64,000 bases of DNA from a marine gamma proteobacterium HTCC2089 (GTDB taxonomy: Bacteria > Pseudomonadota > Gammaproteobacteria > Pseudomonadales > Azotimanducaceae). Shown here piece by piece: positions 17,874-26,027 of this stretch. The DNA is taken from NCBI GenBank assembly GCA_905182905.1, contig CAJJDH010000013.1, positions 1-64,000 of the forward strand. The letters run 5' to 3'. How positions within the stretch are numbered: position 1 is the first letter of the stretch; the number at the start of each line of letters is the position of its first letter. The notes below the pieces were generated by a model. That model searched no databases, was not told where the DNA came from, and saw nothing but the letters and a program-made list of their open reading frames with translations. The translations under genes and the position numbers were made by a program.

Positions 17874-19072
17874 CTTAATGTAGGCCTATACATTTCAGTT
17901 GCCACCACACCACCTAAGCGAATTTTTTCTAAACAGTGGCGCGCCACACCAAAAAGCGACAAATCTAATAGGCCGCTTTGTTCCTGTTTAGCTAGAGTAG
18001 CTACAGCTAACGCGGCATATATCCCTGTGAGCGGGTCGGCTACGGCATCTGCGACAAATTCAGGGCAACCGCGTTCGTCAACACTCAACAATCCTCCGGC
18101 AATGGCAACATCATCGCCAAACCCAACCCAATCACCAAACGGCGCACTGCGCCCATAGGCTGTGAGAGACAACCATAGCTGCCTGCCATTTGGGGCAAGC
18201 GTATCCCTATCTAGGCCCAATGCCTGCAATGCCCTAGGCCTTGAACCTTCTATAACCACATCAGCCTGGCAGAGCAAAGTAGCCAACCGTTGCAGATCGC
18301 TCTTCAGAGTAAAATCTAAACTTAGATGGGTATGCCCTTCATGCAATACCTCAAACAATTTAGGGCTGCCTATGCGTGCTCCATCAGGCCGTTGAAGACT
18401 TGCGACACTAGTGACCTGCATGCCGCATTGATGCAGAAGGTGCGCGCAAAGTGGTCCGGCCCATAGCGCAGAAAGGTCTACCACCTTCATCGAAGACATC
18501 GGTTTGCGATCACTCAATGATTGGGCAGGCACCAAACTGGGCGTAAAGGTAAACCAACCCAGATCCTTTGTAGGCCCGAGAGCTCTTTTATCAGAGTCTT
18601 CTTTTGCAGAACCTTCTCCTAGAAAGAAAGGCACTAGCGCAACGGGCAAACCCATTAACCTTCCGCGCTGCAGCAAATCCACCCCATCGCGCTGGGACAA
18701 CGCCTTCTCAATGAATACCCAACTTGAGAAATCTCCTTCTTGCTCAAGCCATGGGTTTACTAATGCCCAGTCCTCGTCTCTGGCTAAATTAAGTGCCAGC
18801 CAGCCATTACGGGTCGGCATAAGGCGGCAACTACCATTAGCTGAAATCTGACCACTAGGACCCAGGCCCAACTCTCCTGCGCGTTCCCAAAGCAAATCTC
18901 TACCCTGAACGTTGGGTAAAAGATCCTTACGCCAATGACGCAGGCTTTCCAAGGCTTGATCAGCACAAGCGTTGATACCCGAGGCGGGTATACTACTGCC
19001 TATGTCTAATACATTTTCCCAATCAGCATCACTCAAAATTTTCTCGCCTGCAGAACTGTTTGCGTTACTCAC
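17867..19072 (-). CDS. Class III CoA-transferase (CaiB/BaiF-like)
   Basis: About 401 residues from the GTG at 19072. The N-terminal third carries the ISANGSCRLMPTRNGWLAL block seen in a subgroup of these transferases. The core starts MKVVDLSALWAGPLCAHLL and continues with ADVVIEGSRPRALQALGLD; the presumed catalytic Asp is in AVADPLTGIYAAL. The family moves CoA between carboxylic acids. The 5' end overlaps the divergent crotonase if that gene starts at 19002, so the true start of one gene is probably shorter. Cotranscribed with the amidohydrolase. Confidence 0.85.
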   Translation of the reverse strand: MSNANSSAGEKILSDADWENVLDIGSSIPASGINACADQALESLRHWRKDLLPNVQGRDLLWERAGELGLGPSGQISANGSCRLMPTRNGWLALNLARDEDWALVNPWLEQEGDFSSWVFIEKALSQRDGVDLLQRGRLMGLPVALVPFFLGEGSAKEDSDKRALGPTKDLGWFTFTPSLVPAQSLSDRKPMSSMKVVDLSALWAGPLCAHLLHQCGMQVTSVASLQRPDGARIGSPKLFEVLHEGHTHLSLDFTLKSDLQRLATLLCQADVVIEGSRPRALQALGLDRDTLAPNGRQLWLSLTAYGRSAPFGDWVGFGDDVAIAGGLLSVDERGCPEFVADAVADPLTGIYAALAVATLAKQEQSGLLDLSLFGVARHCLEKIRLGGVVATEMYRPTLRC

Positions 19073-20084
19073 GCCGCCTATGGTGGCGGAAGATCAGAGC
19101 GTTGTCAGCGGTCAGAATTATCTTTTGCTAGATCTAGACAGTTCCAGCCCAGAAATGGTGCCCAGCACAAAGCCCAATTGCCCAGTAATCGGCCTGAGCC
19201 AAATACCCTCCGCCACAAAATCTGCAAAAAACTCTACAGATGTTGCCCTCACTAAATGGGTGGATCTAGTAATACACCTACCCACAGAACAATTGCTACT
19301 AAACCAGATTATTCAAACAATTACCGACCAGCCTTTAGCAGCGGCAACTTTTATCACAGTGCTCAGAGCTTCCGAGAATATTTCTATCGGTGAGGGTCTA
19401 ATGCTGGAATCCCTCGCCTACAGTACGCTACAAAATAGCCATGGATTTAGAGCGTGGCTGCAAGACCAAGTATCTAATACCGTAAATCATCCGCCCAACG
19501 CGAATAACGCCGCACAAACCCCGGTAGTTTTAGTCGAACGGCAAAATGCGGCTAATACCGATAGTGTAGATACGCTAACCCTCACCCTTAACCGGCCTGA
19601 AAAGCACAATGCATTTTCATCCGCCATGCGCGATGAGTTAGCCACAGCCCTACAGTTAGCGGCGGCTGATAACTCAGTGGAACAAATATTGATCAAGGGC
19701 AATGGCTCTTCATTTTGTGCAGGCGGCGATTTAACCGAATTCGGACAAGCTAAGGACGCAGCGTTAGCCCACCTAACTCGCCTCACCCGCAGCCCTGCCA
19801 GTTTAATAGCCAGCCTCACGGAGAAAACTTGTGTACAAGTGCATGGCGCATGTATTGGCGCAGGCATTGAACTACCAGCATTTGCGGGCCTGATAAGTGC
19901 TAGGCCGGACAGTATTTTTGCACTACCAGAAGTTGGCTTTGGACTAATCCCGGGCGCGGGTGGCACGGTGAGCATTCCTCGCCGCATTGGTAGGCAAAAT
20001 ACTGCCAAGCTAGGTTTGAGCAGAGAATCAATCCATGCCGAACAAGCCCTAGAATGGGGCTTGATCGACACGATTCTGAGTTAA
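19002..20084 (+). CDS. Crotonase with a ~170-residue N-terminal extension
   Basis: About 360 residues versus ~260 for a normal enoyl-CoA hydratase. The C-terminal domain is a complete hydratase: LTLTLNRPEKHNAFSS, GNGSSFCAGGDLTEFG, and both catalytic glutamates (ACIGAGIELPA and FALPEVGFGLIPGAGG). The N-terminal ~170 residues resemble a degenerate crotonase/ClpP half-fold, ending in GEGLMLESLAYSTLQ, and lack catalytic residues. ATG 19002 is chosen; ATG 19080 is an alternative that removes the overlap with the divergent CoA-transferase. Likely role: hydration of an enoyl-CoA made by the neighbouring transferase or ligase. Confidence 0.85.
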   Translation: MSNTFSQSASLKIFSPAELFALLTPPMVAEDQSVVSGQNYLLLDLDSSSPEMVPSTKPNCPVIGLSQIPSATKSAKNSTDVALTKWVDLVIHLPTEQLLLNQIIQTITDQPLAAATFITVLRASENISIGEGLMLESLAYSTLQNSHGFRAWLQDQVSNTVNHPPNANNAAQTPVVLVERQNAANTDSVDTLTLTLNRPEKHNAFSSAMRDELATALQLAAADNSVEQILIKGNGSSFCAGGDLTEFGQAKDAALAHLTRLTRSPASLIASLTEKTCVQVHGACIGAGIELPAFAGLISARPDSIFALPEVGFGLIPGAGGTVSIPRRIGRQNTAKLGLSRESIHAEQALEWGLIDTILS

Positions 20085-20106
20085 GAATAGTCTCTGGGCA
20101 TTCGCT

Positions 20107-20150
20107 CTTAGACTTAGACCTAGACTTAGACTTAAACTTAGACCTAGGCT
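20107..20150. repeat. Hexameric CTTAGA tandem repeat
   Basis: Six to seven near-perfect copies of CTTAGA/CCTAGA/CTTAAA between the stop codons of two convergent genes, running into a GGCTTTAGGCATTA partial duplication at the ligase 3' end. Confidence 0.85.
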
Positions 20151-20157
20151 TTAGGCA

Positions 20158-21669
20158 TTAGGCTTTAGACAGGTCTGCCTTAACCACCCGGCGCAACAAC
20201 TTACCTGTTTCGTTGTAGGGTAATTCTTTCCATATTTCGATCACCTGTGGCACGCGAGAACTACGTAATTGCTCTTGGATCATTGCTTTCAATGCATCTA
20301 AGTCAACTGAAGAGCCGGCTTTAGCCACCACTACTGCGGCCACTGCCTCGCCCCACTGCTCGTCTGGAATACCCACTACCGCGGCATCTGCCACACTTGG
20401 GTGAGTGAGCATTACATCCTCTATTTCACCCGGCGAAAGATTTTCACCACCACGAACAATCACATCATCGGCGCGGCCTTCAAGAAACAGATAACCTTCA
20501 TCATCCATACTGCCGGCATCACGGGTAGGGAACCAACCTTGCGCATCTGTCACAGCGCCTCGACCCTCGTACTCACCGGAGACCTGTTCACCACGTACGT
20601 AAATCTCGCCACGTTCACCAGGCCCCAGCAATTTACCCTCATCGTCGCGAATCTCTATTTCTACGCCTGGCAAACCACGACCAACGGACACAAGCCTGCG
20701 CTGCACCTTTGGATCAGAGCTAGAGGCGGTTTCTCTATGTTCGTCCGGCCCCAATACGCAAATTGTAGAACTGGTTTCCGTCAGTCCATAAGCATTAGAA
20801 AAATCAGTGTTAGGAAAAAACTGCATTGCTTTTTGAATAACACTCAACGGCATCTTGCCACCACCATATGCAAGGCTATTAAGGTGGGGCATATTCGCCG
20901 TTTCTTCACCCTCGGCCTCTAGTAGCTCAACAATTCTGGCGAGCATAGTAGGCACAACAAACGCTGTGGTGACTTTATGTTCTCGTGCCAATTGCACCCA
21001 AGCCTCTGCAGTAAAGTTTGGCAGTTGGATAACATGGCGTCCTGAGTAGACAGAACTCATAACTGCAGCAATGCCAGCGATATGATAAGGCGGCACGCAC
21101 ACCAGCGAGGCATCTTCTTCCGGTGCACTGGCAAACTCTACAGAACTAAGGATGTAGCTAACCAAGTGCTTATGCCGCAAAACAGCGGCCTTGGGCTCTC
21201 CGGTTGTACCACTGGTGAACAGTAGTACAGCAATTTCATCCGGGTCCATTGACCATTCGCCGTCAACCACTTGGCTATGCTGGCTAGGATCTAAGAAATC
21301 CGCTGAGGCAACAGCGTTTACCTGATCCACACCGCCTAGGCTCACTACGCGATCTTCTTGGGTGACCAAGTAAGCGGGGGTAACCCGTTTCAGCAATGCC
21401 TCGATCTCAGTGTCGGTTAACCGATAATTTAAAGGCACAAATGGCACTCCCGCCCACGCGCTGGTAAACAAACTCAAGGGGGTCGCCAAGTTACTCACAT
21501 CGAGTTTAACCAGACGGCTAGCACCGCTGGCACGCACGCTGGCGGCTCTGTGACGGGCCGCTTCAAACAACTCAGAATACGTAAAACTCTCGCCACTACT
21601 GCCATCAGTGAAAGCAGTGCGTTCAGGAAAGGCCGCATTGGCCATTTCCAGCAACATCATTACATTCAT
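20158..21669 (-). CDS. AMP-dependent acyl-CoA synthetase/ligase
   Basis: 503 residues, class I adenylate-forming enzyme. The P-loop-like motif is LLFTSGTTGEPKAAVLRHK; then NAYGLTETSS, the DEGYLFLEGRADDVIVRGGE hinge and the catalytic-lysine region YNETGKLLRRVV at the C-terminus. It activates a carboxylic acid with ATP to its CoA thioester; substrate not predictable. The gene begins 8 bp after the stop of a small conserved protein gene, forming a two-gene operon. Confidence 0.92.
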   Translation of the reverse strand: MNVMMLLEMANAAFPERTAFTDGSSGESFTYSELFEAARHRAASVRASGASRLVKLDVSNLATPLSLFTSAWAGVPFVPLNYRLTDTEIEALLKRVTPAYLVTQEDRVVSLGGVDQVNAVASADFLDPSQHSQVVDGEWSMDPDEIAVLLFTSGTTGEPKAAVLRHKHLVSYILSSVEFASAPEEDASLVCVPPYHIAGIAAVMSSVYSGRHVIQLPNFTAEAWVQLAREHKVTTAFVVPTMLARIVELLEAEGEETANMPHLNSLAYGGGKMPLSVIQKAMQFFPNTDFSNAYGLTETSSTICVLGPDEHRETASSSDPKVQRRLVSVGRGLPGVEIEIRDDEGKLLGPGERGEIYVRGEQVSGEYEGRGAVTDAQGWFPTRDAGSMDDEGYLFLEGRADDVIVRGGENLSPGEIEDVMLTHPSVADAAVVGIPDEQWGEAVAAVVVAKAGSSVDLDALKAMIQEQLRSSRVPQVIEIWKELPYNETGKLLRRVVKADLSKA

Positions 21670-21677
21670 AGCCCAGC

Positions 21678-21989
21678 CTAGTCTGTCTTAGGAAGTTTCT
21701 TGGTATCCTTTTGCAGCAGCAATTGCCCTGCCACCGCCAAACCACCGTCGCCATTCTTCACACACAGCACTTCAAGGGTTTCTTCTTCGTTGATATAGCG
21801 CTTACCTATGGCAAGGCCTACTGCGTGATCAGGATGGATTTCACCAGCAGCAGGTGCATCACTTGCGCTGTCCAACATAGCCACGCCGCCGCAGGTAAGG
21901 TCTATGTCGCCTGCGGGTGCAGAGACCACCATAATTTCGCCAGCGCAAACCGCGCTCTTCAAGCGACCACCTGTTTTCAACTCAGCCAT
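21678..21989 (-). CDS. Small uncharacterised protein paired with acyl-CoA ligase
   Basis: 103 residues from ATG 21989, chosen because the GAGGGGAGAG site lies just upstream; the longer frame to 22049 has none. No named domain is recognised. Three cysteines lie in well-formed contexts (SAVCAGEIMVV, IDLTCGGVAML, EVLCVKNGDGG), plus a central HPDHAVGLAIGKRYI segment. The protein is mostly beta-like and lacks a signal peptide. From memory of gene neighbourhoods, similar small proteins occur beside fatty-acyl-CoA ligases in other bacteria; I cannot verify this here. It could be a ligase partner or carrier-like accessory. Confidence 0.75.
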   Translation of the reverse strand: MAELKTGGRLKSAVCAGEIMVVSAPAGDIDLTCGGVAMLDSASDAPAAGEIHPDHAVGLAIGKRYINEEETLEVLCVKNGDGGLAVAGQLLLQKDTKKLPKTD

Positions 21990-22063
21990 TTCTCTCCCCT
22001 CAAAATAAAAAAATCTGTAACCAAAAAGTACTGTTTGGATTTGACCCAATTCTAGGCACCTTC

Positions 22064-22075
22064 GTCAATATTGAC
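22064..22075. promoter_or_regulatory. 12-bp perfect palindrome in a divergent promoter region
   Basis: GTCAATATTGAC lies between the small-protein/ligase operon (leftward, start 21989) and the LLM gene (rightward, start 22245). The central placement fits an operator controlling both units. Confidence 0.5.
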
Positions 22076-22244
22076 AAAACCGCCGCAGCAATAGAAGTTG
22101 TCACCACATGAACAAGTTTCGATGAAAACTAGCAGCCTAAACCCGCTACTAGAACAATGAAGATAAACCGCCAGCAAAGCAAAAGACAATTTGCTTTGGG
22201 CGAACTATCGAAGCTTTATACGAGCTAACCCAAGGAGAAAATTT

Positions 22245-23303
22245 ATGCGTATTTCAATTTCAATAGGCTCCGCTTATTACAATGGCGAAGAATGGGATAG
22301 CTTAGTCGACTACACCATGGCCGCAGACCGTATGGGTGTGAATGAAGCCTGGTCCGCCGAAGCATGGGGCATGGACGCAATTGTGCCACTGGCTTTTCTA
22401 GCAGCTAAAACTGAGAATATCCGCCTAGGCACGGGGATTTTACAAATTAGCGCCCGCGTACCATCCATGATCGCAATGACCGCACAAAGCCTAGACACCG
22501 TATCTAAAGGGCGATTTAACCTCGGCCTAGGCGTTAGTGGCCCTCAAGTAGTGGAAGGACTGCACGGTGCAGCTTTTGCCAAACCACTGTCGCGTATGCG
22601 CGAGTGTATGGCAATTTTGCGCATGGCCCTTAAAGGCGACAAGCTGCAGTACGAGGGCGAGCACTACCACCTGCCACGACCTGGCGGCGAAGGTAAACCT
22701 ATTCGCTTGTCTCAGCCGCCAAGACCAGATCTACCCATTTATTTAGCCACCCTTGGACCTAAGTCACTACAAATGACCGGAGAGATTGCCGATGGCTGGT
22801 TGGGTACATGTTTCTTACCGGAACAAGGCCATGTATTTTTGGACGACCTAAAAGCTGGCGCCAAGACCGCTGGCAGAGACTTTAAAGAAATAGATATTCA
22901 GACCGGTGGCTTCTTTGAAATGAGCGACGACGTTGAACGACTAATCGCCGAGCGCAAACCTGCTATGGCCTTCACCTTGGGTGGCATGGGTTCAGCAAAA
23001 ACGAATTTCTACAATGACGCCTATTGCCGCGCCGGTTATGAGGATGACGCCAAGGCAGTACAGCAGCTATGGATCGACGGCAAACGTGACCAAGCTGTGG
23101 CAAGAGTACCGGACGAAATGGTCCTACTGACCAACCTGATCGGCACCGAAGATATGATTCGCGCCCGTCTTCGTGCCTTTCGCGATGCAGGTGTTGATAC
23201 CTTCCGCTTAGGAACTGGTGGCGTAAGCTGGAAAGAGCGTACTGCTGCGCTGGAGGAAGCCGTAGATCTGATTCAAAGCGAAACCAATTCTTGGCAAGCC
23301 TAG
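22245..23303 (+). CDS. LLM-class flavin/F420-type oxidoreductase
   Basis: About 352 residues from ATG 22245, which follows AAGGAG; the longer frame upstream has no such site. The TIM-barrel luciferase-like signature is seen in MRISISIGSAYYNGEEW, RMGVNEAWSAEAWGMDA, IRLGTGILQISARVPSMIA and GRFNLGLGVSGPQVVEG. The sequence resembles the F420-dependent branch, but F420 use is not shown; FMN is equally possible. Clearly different from the group 1 protein at 7458. Likely oxygen- or hydride-dependent oxidation or reduction of an organic substrate. Confidence 0.88.
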   Translation: MRISISIGSAYYNGEEWDSLVDYTMAADRMGVNEAWSAEAWGMDAIVPLAFLAAKTENIRLGTGILQISARVPSMIAMTAQSLDTVSKGRFNLGLGVSGPQVVEGLHGAAFAKPLSRMRECMAILRMALKGDKLQYEGEHYHLPRPGGEGKPIRLSQPPRPDLPIYLATLGPKSLQMTGEIADGWLGTCFLPEQGHVFLDDLKAGAKTAGRDFKEIDIQTGGFFEMSDDVERLIAERKPAMAFTLGGMGSAKTNFYNDAYCRAGYEDDAKAVQQLWIDGKRDQAVARVPDEMVLLTNLIGTEDMIRARLRAFRDAGVDTFRLGTGGVSWKERTAALEEAVDLIQSETNSWQA

Positions 23304-23350
23304 TTCAGTACAAAAGACGGTAGAAAAACAGCTTTAGAGTTAGCTTTCAC

Positions 23351-23369
23351 GGCAGTCTTATTGACTGCC
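23351..23369 (+). terminator. Hairpin after the second LLM gene
   Basis: Perfect 7-bp stem GGCAGTC / GACTGCC with five-base loop, followed by only TTTGG, so a weak terminator at best. Confidence 0.45.
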
Positions 23370-23416
23370 TTTGGTAAATACAACACATCAGAAAAAAACA
23401 AAGTGGGGAGAGTAAT

Positions 23417-24034
23417 ATGCGATTAGGGGCAATTTTTTATAATGACTTTGAGTTACTAGATGCCTACGGACCACTAGAAATGTTCGGTGCATTGGGTAAC
23501 GCCATTGAAATTGTCACTATTGCCGAGCATGCCGGGCCAGTCAGCTCCTCAGCCGGGCCTAAAACAATAGCCGATTACGCTTTCAACAATGCCCCAGAGT
23601 TAGACCTAATATTGTTACCCGGAGGTATCGGCACTATTCCAGAACTTAATAATGAGGCCATGCTGGACTTTCTCAAAAGCCGGGGACCAAGAAGCCAAAT
23701 CACCATGAGTGTTTGCACCGGCTCAGCACTTTTAGCCAAGGCTGGTCTATTAGATGGCTTAGCCGCCACATCAAACAAAATGTTCTTTGACTTGGCGCGT
23801 AGCCAAAATGACCAAGTGCAGTGGCAAGAATCAGCTCGCTGGGTTGACGCGGGGCGTTATGTCACCTCCTCCGGCGTCTCAGCTGGCACAGACATGGCTC
23901 TGGCTGTAATACAACGCTTATTCGGAGCAGAGGCTGCCCAGAATGTTGTGAACTACTCAGAGTACCAGTGGCATCAAGAGGCTGATATCGACCCCTTTGA
24001 GTCACTACTCAATCAAGGGCAACTGCCTGGATAA
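23417..24034 (+). CDS. DJ-1/PfpI family protein
   Basis: 205 residues. The class-I glutamine-amidotransferase-like fold is visible: YNDFELLDAYGPLEMFG at the start, LILLPGGIGTIPELN, the nucleophile elbow VCTGSALLAKAGLLDG with Cys, and TSSGVSAGTDMALAV. Proteins like this act as isocyanide hydratase, glyoxalase or protein/nucleotide deglycase, or form the sensor part of AraC-type regulators; no helix-turn-helix is present here, so it is an enzyme-like DJ-1 protein. ATG 23417 has a GTGGGGAGAG site. Confidence 0.9.
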   Translation: MRLGAIFYNDFELLDAYGPLEMFGALGNAIEIVTIAEHAGPVSSSAGPKTIADYAFNNAPELDLILLPGGIGTIPELNNEAMLDFLKSRGPRSQITMSVCTGSALLAKAGLLDGLAATSNKMFFDLARSQNDQVQWQESARWVDAGRYVTSSGVSAGTDMALAVIQRLFGAEAAQNVVNYSEYQWHQEADIDPFESLLNQGQLPG

Positions 24035-24176
24035 GCAACCCCAAAGCCTCTTTAGGTTGCCTTTAGGTAAACAACCAAGCAAATTCTGCAATTAGTTCTG
24101 CGTATTAAGGTCTTTCTCTCGGACCATAAGCCGCCGCTAAACTGAACAACAATTAGGCAGAACTATTAGGTGGTAT

Positions 24177-25949
24177 TTATTCCCCACCTGCACTTGCCGC
24201 AATTTGCTCCGCTTCGACCTCATCAAGAGTACGATAACGTATTGCACCAAAGAGCATTTCGTCCCATGACTGCTGCCCCCACGGCACTACGCGAGTAGCA
24301 TCTGGATTGGCTGGGTTGCGTGCTGAATTGTCCCACCAAGTTCTGTGCACAATCTCCGTCCCCGCAGGCAGCACTTTGGGCTGATCCAAAGAATACGTGG
24401 TCTGCCAGTTAAAGTCGTAACGCGGCACTGATAACAACTTTTCTTCAGTACCATCCGCATAGCGGGCCACAAACTCAGAGGCTTTGCCACGAAAATGAGC
24501 ATGAGGTAAAAGGCTATAAACCAGAATATCTTTGTCTAAAGTACGCCGTGCAAGCTCCATATGATTTGCATCCCCAGCAGGAATGCGTATGCGAGGATTC
24601 AGCAAGACCATGCTTTCCAACTCATACTCAGGCTTTTCGTTATGCAGATAAATGCCCATATAGGAAGTATCCGATGTAGCTAGGCCAGACGTGGTGTAGT
24701 GCATTTGAAATTCAATAGTCGCGTCAGCGGGCAAAAACACACCAGCATTATCTGGATAAGGTGAGCCTTCGGCACCGGGTACATACCCGCCTAAGCCACC
24801 GCCCGTACCGCGCTTAAGTCGACCCGCGCGACGACCTTCAGTCTCCAACTCACCAAAGCTGGTAATTACATGGTGCAATACCGCCCGATCACCAGGAATA
24901 ATTTCAGTGGCTTTAACCCAAACATCTCTGTCTAAAGGGTTCTCAACCATCTTGTATTTGTAGTCTACAACACCGCTGGCAGGGATATTTTCAGTAGGTA
25001 TTTCGACAATAACATCGGGTTCACCCATAGCCCATTTAGGCCAACTGCGACGTTGCTCCGCCAACAAATCTGCACCTTCGCCACGGGGTGCGCCAGCCTC
25101 TATCCAATGCACTAAGGTCCTGATCTCTGCATTTGACAACGAGCGGTTGTTGCTGAATTCACCAAAGTGCGGGTCAGCGTGCCACGGCGGCATACGCTGA
25201 GTGCGCACAACTTCGCGAATCATCAATGAGAAACCGCGCACAACATTATAGTCATTCATAGCAAATGGACCGATACCCCCGGCTCTGTGACAGGTCACAC
25301 AGTTTTCCGCAAGCATTGGCGCAATGGTGTCTGCATAAGAAATATTTGCGTGGGCTGCGCGATTAGCAATCTCGGGATAATCAACGGCACAATTTTGTTC
25401 AACAGTGGTTGTATCTGATGTCATCACAGGTGACTGGCCCGCAACCAAACTGGCAACCGCTTGACCTGCACTCTGAGCGCTACCGCGATAGGCCACCTGC
25501 CAATTATTGGGGTTTATAACTAAAGTATCGCCAGCGTTCATAGCGCCAAGAGACTCACCAATAATTTGGGTAGAGTCCATTAACACTGGTGCCGCAATAC
25601 TAGTTGCAGAAATAGAGCTTTGAATGGCTGCACGATCATCACGCAGATCTGAATTGATTAGCATAAATTCTACGCCTTGGTCGGCGTAACTGGCTTGCAT
25701 AGAAGCCAGCGCCTCCACACTTTGCTGCATAGATTGGCAGCTACTATTATGCGCCATCAACACCAAGGCTTTGGTATCAGCAAAATAGTAAAGCTCGTGG
25801 GAGCTACCCGCTGCATCTAACAAACGAAAGTTATCTACCCGCTCGCCTGAAGCAAGAGCAAATGAAGACGTTGCAAAGAGCATTGTCGAACACAAAGACA
25901 GCAACGCGGTGAAAAACCGCGTTATAAAAGAAACAGATAGTAAGCGCAT
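24177..25949 (-). CDS. Redoxin + cytochrome c + copper type II monooxygenase-like fusion, secreted
   Basis: About 590 residues from ATG 25949 (preceded by GGAGGGG), with a signal peptide ending ATSSFALASG. Domain order: thioredoxin/redoxin-like (~40-170), a single c-type haem site CVTCH (~217-221) with a likely Met ligand in RMPPWHADP, then a domain with the copper-ligand pattern of peptidylglycine/dopamine-type monooxygenases: VLHHVITSF (~359), QMHYTT (~417), PHAHFRGK (~483/485) and WDEMLFG (~565). The set HH, H, H-x-H, M matches both CuH and CuM sites. It probably acts in the periplasm. Substrate unknown; adjacent to a PhyH gene. Confidence 0.85.
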   Translation of the reverse strand: MRLLSVSFITRFFTALLSLCSTMLFATSSFALASGERVDNFRLLDAAGSSHELYYFADTKALVLMAHNSSCQSMQQSVEALASMQASYADQGVEFMLINSDLRDDRAAIQSSISATSIAAPVLMDSTQIIGESLGAMNAGDTLVINPNNWQVAYRGSAQSAGQAVASLVAGQSPVMTSDTTTVEQNCAVDYPEIANRAAHANISYADTIAPMLAENCVTCHRAGGIGPFAMNDYNVVRGFSLMIREVVRTQRMPPWHADPHFGEFSNNRSLSNAEIRTLVHWIEAGAPRGEGADLLAEQRRSWPKWAMGEPDVIVEIPTENIPASGVVDYKYKMVENPLDRDVWVKATEIIPGDRAVLHHVITSFGELETEGRRAGRLKRGTGGGLGGYVPGAEGSPYPDNAGVFLPADATIEFQMHYTTSGLATSDTSYMGIYLHNEKPEYELESMVLLNPRIRIPAGDANHMELARRTLDKDILVYSLLPHAHFRGKASEFVARYADGTEEKLLSVPRYDFNWQTTYSLDQPKVLPAGTEIVHRTWWDNSARNPANPDATRVVPWGQQSWDEMLFGAIRYRTLDEVEAEQIAASAGGE

Positions 25950-26027
25950 ACTAGACCCCTCCACAGAATCACAATACAAACCAAAGCATAACTATAAATA
26001 CAGGTCATGCCACTAAATTTTGTCTAG

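Noticed and set aside
20401-20922. 173-codon rightward ORF inside the ligase gene
   Set aside because: Antisense shadow of a clear AMP-dependent ligase.
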